Under the pieces are notes generated by a model. That model was given only the letters and a program-made list of their open reading frames with translations. It did not search any database and was not told the DNA's origin. Below are positions 21,342 through 31,711 of a stretch of 64,000 nt of DNA, one piece after another. Numbering within the stretch: position 1 is the stretch's first letter; the number at the start of each line of letters is the position of its first letter. The DNA lies in the NCBI GenBank assembly GCA_963682055.1, contig OY821745.1, forward strand, positions 23,371,342-23,435,341, in the 5' to 3' direction. Origin of the DNA: Primula veris. Lineage: Eukaryota; Streptophyta; Magnoliopsida; Ericales; Primulaceae. The translations under genes and the position numbers were made by a program.

Positions 21342-22129
21342 TATCTTCTAATCAATTTGATGTTAAGATTAGTTGAATTTGTTTTCTAACCATGAACTAT
21401 CATTAGAGCAATTATGTTTTCAAAGTCAGAATTTTAATAGCGAACCTCTCACTCAACCATTAAGATATAATTCTAGCCAAGGCGTAACAACTACAGTTAG
21501 GACTTAGTAAGAATTAAGAAATCTAGTGATTAAACAATCTTGAATCTACTCAATGTAAACTACATAACTACAACAAATTTCCACAAATCTACTATTATAA
21601 TATCAAGATTCTGCCTTTAAATCATTTTAATAACATGCATGTACATACATATTGATCTTTGAAGGCATATAATAAACTAGTAAAGTAGTATTTAGTAAGA
21701 AAATTGATAATTTACTACTCTTATTTAGTAACTTAACACGATTTCCGAACATAACAAGAAACAATTTATACAAAATCCCTAACAGGTACATTAGCGGCTT
21801 CCTTCGCAACCAAATATATCTTATCATCATTGTACATACAATCTACAGTACCATAACATATATCAGACTTTCATAGTTTCATGTGTAAAATAAAATAGAA
21901 CGAGGTCTATGCAAAACTTCCAAAAAATGCAAGATGAAAAGTATAGTAAGCCAAATAAAAAGGATGAAACGGATTTTACAACCTTGACATTTACTGATTT
22001 ACCAAATGTAGCAGCGAGGGCTACAGACTCCTTGTATATAAATGAGTTATCATACATTTTGTATTCATCAATCTTACCTTGCCAAAGACACAAACACTTT
22101 CTTGAACTTTATTTCCAAACCCAAAAAAA
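21342..22129. other. Upstream region of PMD pseudogene, no gene
   Basis: The sequence aligns with unit B except that B carries a 2.1-kb block inserted after base ~21741. The stretch 21905-22100 may be the promoter or 5' region of the PMD gene that starts at 22130, but no specific element is recognisable. Confidence 0.5.
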
Positions 22130-22795
22130 ATGGCCACCACCAGCAATCAAAACAACAACACTCAAGAAGTGGTTGTGGAAGTGAGACCTAATGTCATGGG
22201 CTTACAATTTGGTAGTCAGGCTAACATATACGAGATAGCCATTTTCTGAAGCCTTCTTTCCCTACTGACCAAACGCCGGTCCCAAAACTCCCAACCCAGG
22301 CATTAAATAACCCAAACAGTTCAAATAAAAATTCAGTGAAGGCCAAGTTTAATGGGTGGCAAAAGCCTCACTGTGAATGGTGCGATTGGGCTGAGCGCTT
22401 ACGGGCAATCTACGAAGGCACCTGGAAAAAAGCAGGAATCTTGGAAGCTATAAAATCGATGGCTTTTACAATCTGTCAAGATAAGGACATCATATTGGAT
22501 ATCACCCAGAAATGGCATGGTGATTCAAAAACATTTATTTTCCAGTGAGGGGAAGCTTCCGTCACCTTGGAGGACGTGTGTCCTTGGAGGCTTCTTGGTC
22601 ACTGGAGACTCCCTATGCACACGCATCTCTCCTGGTATGAATGAGGTTGATGAAAGGATAAAGGCCGCAAGAAAGCTCATTAACCAATCCTCAACCAAGA
22701 AATGTACATACAACCTTTGGTTGAGACATTTCGCTGATGAAGGGAACAGTTTTGAAATAGGACTACCCCAGGAAAAAGAATACAAATTTCAATAA
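22130..22795 (+). pseudogene. Plant mobile domain pseudogene (unit A)
   Basis: The ATG at 22130 opens MATTSNQNNNTQEVVVEV and reads to a stop near 22247. Homology resumes in other frames: KAKFNGWQKPHCEWCDWAE, IYEGTWKKAGILEAIKSM, DIILDITQKWHGDSKTF, then a TGA, then GEASVTLEDV and, in the next frame, CVLGGFLVTGDSL and NEVDERIKAARKLINQ. This is the classic PMD order from the WxxWxxxL segment to the LEDVxVLGG core. A deletion next to the core shifts the frame. The reading ends at 22795 and the C-terminal half is absent. Confidence 0.82.
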
Positions 22796-22969
22796 AGGGT
22801 CTTTACTTGAAAAGAATATTGTACAACCATCAACGAAAAGGAAGAAAAAAGCTACATTTTTTAATCACAATATATTTATGCTCGGAGCTGTCTCCAGCCG
22901 TGGAGCCGACTTTGGCGGCCATTGTTGAGAATATATAGAGAAAAGTCAATTTTTTTTTGATAATTTAGT

Positions 22970-23460
22970 AATTTGTTTATATTTTTTGTGAAATTAGTTA
23001 ACGAATACATTTACTACACTTAGCTACCGCACGTTAACAAAAATGTTTCAAACTATCACCATTAACAATTTCAGTAGTAAACTTTATTATTTTTTCATAA
23101 GGAGGACTTTCCGACCAAATCGTTTTCAAAATCGTGTCACGTGTTATCACTCGATCAAATTAAAAGTTATTATACTGTTTTACCTTACTTTTCACATTTC
23201 GATTAAATGGTGTAATTTAGTTGTATGTTTATATCTTTTAGTTTTTTGGAGGAAACAAAATGAGTGGTTAAACTAAAATAATATTTAATTTGACCGCGTT
23301 ATGACATGTGACACGATTTTGAGATCAAATTGGCTGAAAGACCTCTTTTTGAAAACATAGCGAAGTTTGAGTACATAAATTGTTAATGTTGATAGTTTGC
23401 TATATTTTTTTATTAACATCTAATGGTTGAATGTATTAAATGTAATTTTTCCCATAGTAC
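22970..23460. mobile_element. Foldback MITE (unit A, complete)
   Basis: The two halves are inverted relative to each other. Matching strings include aaactatcaccattaacaat near 23048 with its inverse ttgttaatgttgatagttt near 23379, and tcaaaatcgtgtcacgtgtt near 23127 with the inverse aacatgtgacacgattttga-like sequence near 23305. Arms are about 200 bp with a short centre. Unit B lost the outer ~110 bp of the left arm. No transposase is present. Confidence 0.7.
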
Positions 23461-23481
23461 TCTCTTAAAATATATAAGAGA

Positions 23482-23898
23482 ATAAAACAGGCCCTCGTCT
23501 AATAGATAAGCTCGGCTAGGTCCCGTGCTTATCACGTTTTTGTCAGGTTCTTTGCTAACCAGACACCTGTCAACCAACCATCCAGTAACTATGGGTCGCG
23601 GTCTCTTTTACCATCAATTGTCACCTTTAATTCTTGGCTCTTCTAAACGAGTGTTATGATTAATAAAGCCCACGTAAAAATACTCAAATGAGAAGCAATA
23701 TGTTCCTCTACTTTATTACACATTTAACCGAGTTATTCTTCTTATTAATTTTAACACAACCATGTATATAAAACTAGAGATTCTTTTCGGGACGAGGTAT
23801 ACTTGCCAGAGATATCTGATATCTGGTTGGTTGCACTAGCAACTTGGAGGTCTATAAATAGCTTTTCACAGGAATTAAGAATTTGAATAAGCAAAGAA
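23482..23898. other. Unit A-specific segment at a breakpoint
   Basis: Between homologous flanks, A has ~417 bp and B has ~1.2 kb of unrelated sequence. The A segment begins with ~45 bases (from aaaacaggccctcg to gtcccgtgcttatca) that recur near the Ty3-gypsy fragment in unit B (62006-62055). It also contains a dispersed repeat (ggtctcttttacca, taattcttggctcttc, tgttatgattaataa) shared with 50975-51090. No gene is visible. Confidence 0.6.
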
Positions 23899-24088
23899 AA
23901 CTGAAACACATTCCGCAAAACTACAGTTGAAGTAGCTATAACACTTGACTATAGTTTTTCAACAGTCTATTTCTACCCGGCTTTCAGAGTTGAAATTATA
24001 GAAGTCTATAAAAAGGCATTAAGAGTTGCAGTTAAACAAGAACATATGTCAATATAGGTTTTCATAAAGAAAATCCTCACCATCCTCA

Positions 24089-24177
24089 TTAAGTCTCTAC
24101 TCTTTCTCTTCTACTAAGATCTTTAAAGTAATCTTTAAATCTCGCAATATCAGCAGTTGCATGCATAAGCACCACCC
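24089..24177 (-). pseudogene. DExH-type RNA helicase exon fragment, copy 1
   Basis: The minus strand reads RVVLMHATADIARFKDYFKD then LSRRERVET and a stop. It resembles the motif III (SAT) region of plant DExH-box helicases, where the usual text is a VLMSATAD-like segment; here S is replaced by H. The exon is isolated, and the next parts of a helicase are not visible nearby, so it is a captured or leftover fragment. The family assignment rests on one short segment. Confidence 0.5.
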
Positions 24178-24849
24178 TGGAAAAGTACAAAATATATCGG
24201 TGTTAGATCATTTAAAACTTATTTAACATAATCACAGTTTTTCCTTGAGTGGTGTTAGTTTAGGTTTGGCAGTACAATACAACTAACAAAAACTCAACTA
24301 AGGAACCTCAATGTGCAACTTAAAAAAAATAAAAAAAAATCAATGTGGACTAAACCAAGCACAATGAACTAAAAGAAAACAAAGATAATTAAAACTAAAA
24401 TTAAATTCTAGCTAACCCATTGTTCCAGAAGCATCATTTTTTATTGTTTATAAAAGACTATATAGTAGCTATAACCTATATTTAATATATTATAAAAGTC
24501 TATAAAATTGCGAAAAAAATTTGGACTAAAATAAGAAAGGGAGCATGGTAGGGGACATGGAATAAAGGACATGGGATCCGGACTCACAATAAACCAAAAA
24601 AAGATTATTAATTTCCTTCACTTCTTCAGTCCATTTGATCGATTGTTTGTCAAATGACAATTTAAATCTTTTTCTTTTTCTTTTTCATAGAGCAACCTCA
24701 TCACGATTTACTAAAGATAGATTCAAATTTATAATGGAAAGGCAGTCTGAAAATTGATCAAGGCAAGCTGTATTTCCATTTCTTCATCTAAGATGACGAA
24801 TTACTATTACTGCAAACAAAGTATAAATTAAATAAATCAAAACTTGAAC

Positions 24850-25012
24850 ATGCCACAAGTTGCCTTGTTTTGGGCTTCCGTCACCTTAGCATGAGCTTTA
24901 GTTATTTCAACTTTTAATTTTGAAACAATAGCTTCACGTTCAGAGTTTGAAAGACAATCACCATTATTAGCAACAACAACTTTGCGCACCTCATCTTCCT
25001 AAAGGCAACAAA
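24850..25012 (-). pseudogene. Coding-like segment of unknown family
   Basis: The minus strand from about 25012 reads EVRKVVVANNGDCLSNSERE, then AIVSKLKVEITKAHAKVTEAQ and NKATCGMFK without a stop, which suggests a helical or coiled-coil exon. Splice borders are uncertain. The unit B counterpart (56185-56345) is similar with substitutions. I do not recognise the protein. Confidence 0.35.
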
Positions 25013-25385
25013 AGCTTTCCGCACCTCATCTAATGCTCGAGCAACAAAACATACCTAAAAGCAAAACAAAACAAAATAAAACAAAAAAAGATTTTTCTTA
25101 GCTCAAATGTATACATAGGGATTCCTTGGCTCATAACTTTAAACCATGATAACTAACTTCTCCTCGTATAAGAAAGAATTTGGGTTCCTCCAGCTAAATT
25201 TTATTTTCCAAGCGAGAAAATTTGATACTTCGAATTTCATATGATCAACCAAATAGGCATATATATACATCAACTTATAAGCAATAAAAAAAGGCTTTAA
25301 GAGTTGCAGCTAAACAAGCACATAAATCAATATATGTTTTCATAAAGGAACTTCTAAGGAGTTAAAGTAGTCCTCACCATCCTCA

Positions 25386-25467
25386 TTAAGTCTCTACTAT
25401 ACTAAGATCTTTAAAGTAATCTTTATATCTCGCAATATTAGCAGTTTCAGGCATAAGCACCCTCCTG
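25386..25467 (-). pseudogene. DExH-type RNA helicase exon fragment, copy 2
   Basis: This is the second direct-repeat copy of the fragment at 24089-24177. The minus strand reads VLMPETANIARYKDYFKDLS and then VET with a stop, with a small deletion after the aspartate-leucine pair. It is more decayed than copy 1. Confidence 0.45.
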
Positions 25468-25619
25468 GAAAAGTACAAAATCTATCGGTGTTGGATCATT
25501 TAAAACTTATTCAACATAATCGTATTTTTTCCTTCATTATTGTTAGTTTTGATTTGGCAGTACAATACAACTAACAAAAACTCAACTAAGGAACTGCAAT
25601 GTGGACTAAATCAAGCACA

Positions 25620-27130
25620 ACAATGCACGACATTTCAAATGCTCTATCTATTAAGCTCTGATGGAAGTTAAGAAAACAAAAATCTTGATGGTCTTTATTT
25701 ATGAACAGCAAATATTGCAAGAAAACTCATCCTAATCAAGCAAACAAGGCTATTTATAATGACACTTGGAACAGTATTCTTGAAAATAGAGAGGTGGCTG
25801 AAAATAATATTGTGTGGCTTGTGGGAAAAAAATTAATGTAAATTGGGATAAGTGAAGTGTGAATGGTGCAATCAAATGCTTGAATGTGCAAGATAATATT
25901 TTACTAAATGATATTAGAGACAATGGTGAATGGAAAAGAGATATTATTAACACTATCTACCCTGCTAACATACATCATTTTTTTGGTGCAAATTGAGAAA
26001 AAATTACATGTGACAATGATATTATTCTTTGGAAGGAGACTGCTACATGGGATTTCTTTGTCCAAACCGTATGGAACCTGCTGAGGAGTAAAAGTAATAT
26101 TAGTTGAGTTCATTCTCTGATCTGGGATAAAATTTTATCTCCTAGAGTTTCTTGTTTTATGTGGAGAGTTATTTTGAAGATAGTGTCTATTAATAAAAAA
26201 AATTCAGAGTTAAGGTATTTAGCTTGTATCTAAATGTGATTGTTGTAATCAAAATGAACAAGAACTGGAGTATCTGTTTGGTTATGGTATAATTGCTCAT
26301 GCAATTTGTGCACACTATGACAACAAATTTGGTATTATCTATAGTGATCAATGTATCAGGGGAAGATGCATGGGCTGCTGGTTCCAATCAATCTCTTCTT
26401 TAAAGGGTAAATGCATTGAAATAATTTATTCTGTTATTATTTGGTGTATTTGAAAATCAAGATGCTCGAGCAGATATGAAGGTGTTAAAAGGACAAATGA
26501 GGGGATTATTCAAACTATCATTACACAGTTTTATCAATTTATTAAAAGAGATAAATCTTTTGATGACAGTTATGATATTTTCTCTTCACCTAGTGAGTTT
26601 ATTACTCCTACAATAAAGAAGATGACTAAATTGGTTTATTGGTCAAGACCCCTAGATCTAAACTTAAAATTAATGTTGTTGGTAGCTTCAAAACAGATCA
26701 ACACTTTTCAGCTATATGAGGTATGCTCAGAGATCATAGAGGTAAGTTTATAAAAGGTTTCTCTATTATTGTTCATGTGGATTCTATTTTGAAAACTGAA
26801 ACTCTAGCTATTTTGCAAGAAATCTCTTGAATAGAGGAACATGTATTCATTATTGAAAGTGACTCTCAAAAATTGGTAAACATTCTTTCAAATAAAGAAA
26901 AATGTCACTGAATTATTTATTCTCTAATAAAGCAAATTAAAGATGTTATGTACAAGAAAAACATCAAGATCTGTCATAGTTTTAGAGAAGGGAATGAAGC
27001 TGCGGACTTTCTAGCAAACAGTGGGCTCGAGCTCATATCGAAGGATCTAGAAGAATATCATAGGAGGTTGATAAGTATTCTGAACTTGGGCAGAGATCGT
27101 ACTCCAAATCTTTGTGGAATTTGTCTGTAA
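25620..27130 (+). mobile_element. Decayed LINE (non-LTR retrotransposon), 3' half of pol
   Basis: Reading across stops, the plus strand shows ISNALSIKLWW, SLWSLFMNSKYCKKTHPNQ (end of the reverse transcriptase), a segment LIWDKILSPRVSCFMWRV near 26115-26165 (the zinc-binding RT-associated domain), and an RNase H-like domain: GSFKTDQHFSAI near 26680, SDSQKLVNILS near 26860, and FREGNEAADFLANSG near 26982-27020. This domain order is that of plant L1-type LINEs with RNase H. Many stops and indels make it inactive. The 5' half (ORF1, endonuclease, RT core) is not in the window. Confidence 0.85.
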
Positions 27131-27420
27131 TCGCCATTGTTGGGAAGGTTGGAAGGGAGACAAAGGCTGTCGATCTGTTTTCTGGTATGAGAAGGGGGAG
27201 AGGTGACGTGTGGATTTACTGGAGAAAGTTTTAACTTAATTATGTTTCAAGTCCTTGTAATTTTAAGTTCCTTTATTTTGGTTTGGAAAGTTTTATCTGA
27301 TGTAATTTTGATACATCTTTCCCTCATTGGAGCACTTTTGGCAAAATCACTTTGTGGGGTTTTCCCCCCCATTTTAAATTTTCCATAAATTTAAAAAATA
27401 AAAATGTGGGTTTTTCCCAC
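27131..27420 (+). mobile_element. LINE 3' tail
   Basis: After the RNase H frame comes a noncoding tail with ccttgtaattttaag, ggtttggaaag, and gtggggttttccccccc / gtgggtttttcccacc, typical of LINE 3' UTRs. It is followed by sequence (ctagctaacccattgttccag at about 27466) that also occurs on the other side of the LINE at about 24410, consistent with insertion into a pre-existing repeat. Confidence 0.6.
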
Positions 27421-27619
27421 CATTAAATTAAAAGAAAACAAAGATATTTAAAAGTAGAATTTAATGCTAGCTAACCCATTGTTCCAGAAATCATTTTTAT
27501 GTGAATGGATAACAACCAAGCACTTTGACTTACAATTTGTTTCAGTTGGGATCATCCAGCTAAATAGCAACTTCTTGGTAATTGGTAAACTCATTCTTTT
27601 CTACCCGACTCTTATAGAA
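27421..27619. other. Downstream flank of F-box/FBD fragment
   Basis: No gene is visible on this short stretch. It corresponds to the 3' flank of the minus-strand F-box/FBD exons and includes the repeat shared with 24410. Confidence 0.5.
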
Positions 27620-28049
27620 TCAAAATTTCAACTTCTCCAGAAATTGGCAATTTCTTAAAAAATGCTCGACATACTTTCCTTCTAACTTGAATCCGGAGTA
27701 TTGCATTGCGAATTCTCCGAATTCAATTTCCTTAAGATACAACGACACACATGAAGGTACACTTGCAAAGCTTATCACATCAGTGTTCTCCCATTCCGAG
27801 GCGATAAAACCCCGGAAATGAACAAACTGATATTAAATAAAGCGAATAAATATCATTCAGGCGACAAACTGCTCATAAAAAAATAGGCTTTCATTAACTC
27901 ACCTTCGTAAAAATGATAGCTTCCAGGTGAGTTGACATATTCAGAAGATTTGGTAATGATGAAAAAACGGCCCTCGAGACATAACCAATCTTTAAGCAGG
28001 TAAGATTGGAGAATGTGGGTAATTCACTATAATGATTTCGAAAAGTATT
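27620..28049 (-). pseudogene. F-box/FBD gene, last two exons (unit A)
   Basis: Exon 28049-27903 (49 codons, in phase) reads NTFRNHYSELPTFSNLTCLK and ends HLEAIIFTK at a GTGAGT donor. After a 76-bp intron, exon 27826-27620 reads FVHFRGFIASEWENTD, VPSCVSLYLKEIEFGEF, GKYVEHFLRNCQFLEKLKF and stop. The second exon is a typical FBD domain of F-box/LRR/FBD substrate adaptors of SCF ubiquitin ligases. Both exons are open in unit A and splice signals are sound. No F-box exon is found upstream within the unit, so the gene is truncated unless a distant first exon exists. Confidence 0.8.
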
Positions 28050-28223
28050 CTACACACCAAAGTACACAAAAAAGAAAGAAAGAAAGCAATTAGACCTAAA
28101 TTCTTAAATCCTCTTTTCCATGTTGACAGTGAAAAGGAACGTTTCACATTTTTGTTCAATGTTTTTATTCAATGATTAATTTTCCAGTTTTCCAAATACG
28201 GCGGGAGATTCTCCGGAATCGGG

Positions 28224-28490
28224 ATGGGGCTAATCAACTTCTCCTGCAGCAGCTCGGCGGCGACACCTAAAAATGGAGCCCAGCAAGAATTGCAAGAGAG
28301 GTATGAGGCAGGTGACCCAGAGGTTGATCTACTTCGGGAACCCCCAGGAAAGTTTGATTACTACGTCTTATACTCCAAGAGCAAGCCTTCACCCCCGACC
28401 ACTTTGTTCGTAATGCCGAAGCCCCCGTGGTCGGATACTCCGGAATCAGATCCTAGGACACCCGATGATGATAGCTGGACAATCAATTAA
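28224..28490 (+). CDS. Hypothetical 88-codon protein, proline-rich C-terminus
   Basis: The open frame starts MGLINFSCSSSAATPKNG and ends with an acidic, proline-rich tail (KPPWSDTPESDPRTPDDDS, then WTIN). Its base composition is far richer in G and C than its surroundings, which is unusual in this AT-rich window and suggests a real or recently captured coding exon. It lies upstream of and divergent from the F-box/FBD exons. I do not recognise the family. It could be an exon of a larger gene. The unit B copy falls outside the window. Confidence 0.45.
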   Translation: MGLINFSCSSSAATPKNGAQQELQERYEAGDPEVDLLREPPGKFDYYVLYSKSKPSPPTTLFVMPKPPWSDTPESDPRTPDDDSWTIN

Positions 28491-28674
28491 TTACTATAAA
28501 ACTGCTCATCAGTAGCTAATTTGAAACGTTAAAAGGAAGAAAAGTAAATAAATGTTGACTCCGACAACGATAAAACAAGAATACGAAATGGATGAATTAT
28601 CATGTAAATGAATAAGAAAATTACTAGGGCAAGAAAGACACTTGCCTCAACTGTCTTCGTACATAAATGGACGT
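28491..28674. other. Junction between units A and B
   Basis: No gene is visible. The tandem junction lies at or before 28674/28675, where the sequence equivalent to base 1 starts. No target duplication or transposon end is obvious at the junction, but the true breakpoint cannot be placed because the window begins at the matching base. Confidence 0.5.
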
Positions 28675-28968
28675 GTTGAGCATGAGACACAACACGAACA
28701 GGCTTCTTTATTACACTGGAATGAATGAAATTGTAGCCCAAAGAAATACGAGCCTTAACCAGAAACTCAACTTACTTTTTCCAGAAATCTCCCTAGCTCC
28801 GAATTCCAGAAACTAAAAGCATAAAAGACTAAGAGAATTGACCACCACTATTATTATTATTATTATTATTATTATTTTGAAAATGTATTTATCTGAATAA
28901 TGAAATTCAACTTACAAAGATCATAAATATATCACATTAAATTATTATAGAGAAGGCAGAGATGAAAT

Positions 28969-30062
28969 TCACGCCAAAAGCAAAAGACTAGGTTTAAAAG
29001 CAAATGACTTTGGAGCGATCCATAGCTCATACATGCAAAAATTTAAACGCACAGCTGGTCTTGTACAATATTGAGCTACAAGCTCAAACCTAAGATCTGG
29101 TACCGACTCATCCGAAAATCCAAGGTGGACCATGTAGTTTCCATTATCTACTTGGGGGAGAACGTTGAAGTTCACCCACTCTGTGCTAGTCACTTTGTTC
29201 CAACTTTGAAGCTTGAAAACGGGATGGGGTAGTGCAACATCATCAGCACTCAATTCTAAGAAACCAACTATAGTTTCCTTTCCAACTGCCAAAAGTACGG
29301 ATCTCTTATCATCGCCATCGAAGAGGCTGGCAAATTTATTCTTTAAATTAGGGCTTATGTTTTGGCAAACAACTTAATGGGATGTCTCGCTACTCAAACT
29401 GAATTGGACAATTTTTAAGACAAAACCTGGATAAAAAACGAAGTAAATGGACCACTGACAATAACTCAACTCGTAATCATCCAAGTGTCTGATGCACTTG
29501 GGGGAACAGAGCCTATATCACATGGCGGTGTCTCTTTCTCCGAGTGTGAGCACCTCGTACTTCTTCACAAACCGAGTAGTGTACTGCATAGAGAAAGCTG
29601 GAAAGACCTTGTTGGTAAAATATCGACAATTGAAAGAAACCGAAACCTGAATAGTAAGCTCATTAAAGTATGGAATCTAAGACCTAACAACAATGAAGGG
29701 ATCATATGAGAAATTTTTGGTGGCAAAACAAGTGTCTCTCTAGTCATCGGGTTATATATAACTGTCGGGTCAAGCTTCATAGTGGAGGCAATGCTTAACA
29801 TTCCCTTGCACAAGCTCATGACCTTTAGGTCCTAAAACATTGTCGTAAGGGGGAGATTCCGAAGTTTTTGTTGTTGCATGTTGATTAAGTGAAGTTTGGT
29901 GAAATTTTCAAGTTTGTGTTCTTTTGTTCTATAACCGTGACACTTGCTTGATGAAAGTGGATCTTTTGTTACTGCGTACGAGCTCTTGCATAGTGTTGCA
30001 CATCTAAAAGTCGTTTCGATTGGGAGCAAAGCCATTACCATGTTAACTATATCCAAGTGCAA
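28969..30062 (-). pseudogene. F-box/FBA pseudogene, left arm (unit B)
   Basis: This is the counterpart of 283-1402. It keeps the degenerate F-box (LPIETTFRC at the 5' end) and the FBA half (VGKETIVGFLEL at 28969-29292). It has gained a CAG to TAG stop at about 29833 (the MFQDLK site) and a 26-bp loss after VDILP at about 29623 that removes the KNWD segment. It is therefore more damaged than unit A. Confidence 0.8.
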
Positions 30063-30519
30063 AACTGGAGCTTCTTCACAAGTCTACGTTTTCTTCTGTC
30101 GTTCTACTTTCATCTTTGAAAAAAATGTGATTGTTTCGAAAATAAGCAGCAACCAACAACAAAATTCTAGGCATTAGCGGATGTCCTTCCTAATAGTAGG
30201 ATGCGAGAAGTTGAGTATATCAACATTTTCTAATTTACAATTATCAAGTACTAAATCTTCAAGTACGGGGAACATTAAAAATGACAAAACACCAAAAGAC
30301 ACACGTCAAAGGTGTAAAATTTTTAAACACGGAAGACGGCGAACCCTAGAGTTATACTACATTGTGGCTCTACTGTAGATCATAGGTTTGGTTCGTGGAT
30401 TAATTCCGTGGTGTTAAGGAAATTGATGTTTTTGTTTTTTTAGACTACTTGAAACTATAACTCGGGAGATTTTCTTTAGCGAAATGTCATTTGTTTTGAA
30501 ACTTCATGGAAATATTTTT

Positions 30520-30710
30520 CTTGAAATTCCGGAATCTGCATGTCTTCCGTGTTTAAAGACTTTACAACTTCGACGTGTGTATTTTGGTGTTTTGTCTGGA
30601 AATGTTTTGTCCATTTTATCTTCCCCGTACTTGAGGATTTAGTGCTTGATAATTGTAAACTAGAAAATGTTGACATACTCGACGTCTACAACCCTACTAT
30701 TAGGATTTAG
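30520..30710 (+). pseudogene. F-box/FBD LRR fragment, right arm (unit B)
   Basis: This is the counterpart of 1860-2050, reading IPESACLPCLKTLQLRRVYFG before the frame is lost. It differs from A by few bases. Confidence 0.6.
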
Positions 30711-31589
30711 TGTCTTTTGGTGTTTTGTCGGGACATCCATTAAAGACTACAATTTTGTTGTAGGTCGTTGCTTATTTAGGCAACGATCAAATATTTTTCG
30801 AAGATGAAAGCAGAATGACAGAAGAAAAACTAGACTTGAGAATTAAGAAGCTCCAGTCTTGTACATGGATATAGTTTACATGGTACTGGCTTTACTCCCA
30901 ATCGAAACAACTTTCAGATGTGTAGTCGTATGCAAGAGCTGGTATGTCGAGAATATTATCTAGATGTCACATTTTATAAGATTTTTTGAATCCAAGTGAT
31001 GGGCCAAAACTAATTTAAGTTTCAGTCACCCGACCCAATAAAAAAGAGCTTAAAAGCTGTTTTGAAGCTTAAAAAATAACTTATAATCTATACGGAAAAG
31101 ATATTTAAATGTAAAAAAGATCTTACAAAAAAAAGATTATAATCTACACGAGAAATATATGTGTAAGAAAACAGTTTAAAAGTTTTTTTTTTTTTTTTTT
31201 ACTTTTTTAGTTTTTTTAGTGTTTGTTTGAATTATTAAGTAAAAGATAAATTAAATTGTACAAAACTTAAAAGCTGTTTTTAAACTTTTTTTTAGTGTTT
31301 CTTTGAATTATTAAGTAAAAAAAAAAGATATCAAAAAGTTACAAAAATAATATTTTTTTTGTCACTTGTAAGATGACATAGATTTAAAAATCTTGTAAAA
31401 GTAGTGACATGAACAAAAATCTTCTTAAAACGTAACCGGGCACCAAGGAGCCCAAAAAGATCCACTTTTCATCAAGAAAGTGTCTCGGTTACAAAACAAA
31501 AAAACACACATACATCTTCATCCTACACTTGAAAATGTCACCAAACTTCACCTAATCAACGTCCACCGACAAAAACTTTGGAATCTCCC

Positions 31590-31711
31590 CTTACGAAATT
31601 GTTGCAGGACATAAAGGTCATGAGCTCTTGCAAGGGAATGTTAAGCATGGCTTACGAAATTGTTGCAGGACATAAAGGTCATGAGCTCTTGCAAGGGAAT
31701 GTTAAGCATGG
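31590..31711. repeat. 61-bp tandem duplication, unit B only
   Basis: The stretch from cttacgaaattgttgcag to gttaagcatgg occurs twice in direct succession (31590-31650 and 31651-31711). Unit A has a single copy at about 2931-2991. The two copies in B are identical, so the event is recent and postdates the large duplication or haplotype split. Confidence 0.95.

Larger units (their letters stand above)
23920..25620. repeat. Internally duplicated block (two ~330-bp direct repeats)
   Basis: The segment 24010-24345 recurs at 25285-25610 in the same orientation, both ending near acaactaacaaaaactcaac. Each contains one helicase-like exon fragment on the minus strand. In addition, 23920-24000 matches 8975-9050 and 24590-24770 matches 9660-9850, while the DNA between them differs. 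The block is present in unit B at about 55240-56940. Confidence 0.7.
1..28674. repeat. Tandem segmental duplication, unit A
   Basis: The sequence beginning at base 1 starts again at 28675 and the same order of landmarks follows: F-box inverted repeat, PMD inverted repeat, LTR remnants, PMD gene, hydrolase exon, LINE and F-box/FBD exons. Unit A is complete in the sense that its last base is followed directly by the counterpart of base 1. The true edge of the duplication may lie upstream of the window. Pairing offsets are +28674 at the start, +28686 after a longer ATT run in unit B, +28660 after a 26-bp loss in B, and +28721 from about 3.2 to 14 kb after a 61-bp gain in B. Confidence 0.97.

Noticed and set aside
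22525..22785. 86-codon minus-strand frame, and its unit B partner of 102 codons
   Set aside because: It is a shadow of the plus-strand PMD core, which has clear family motifs.
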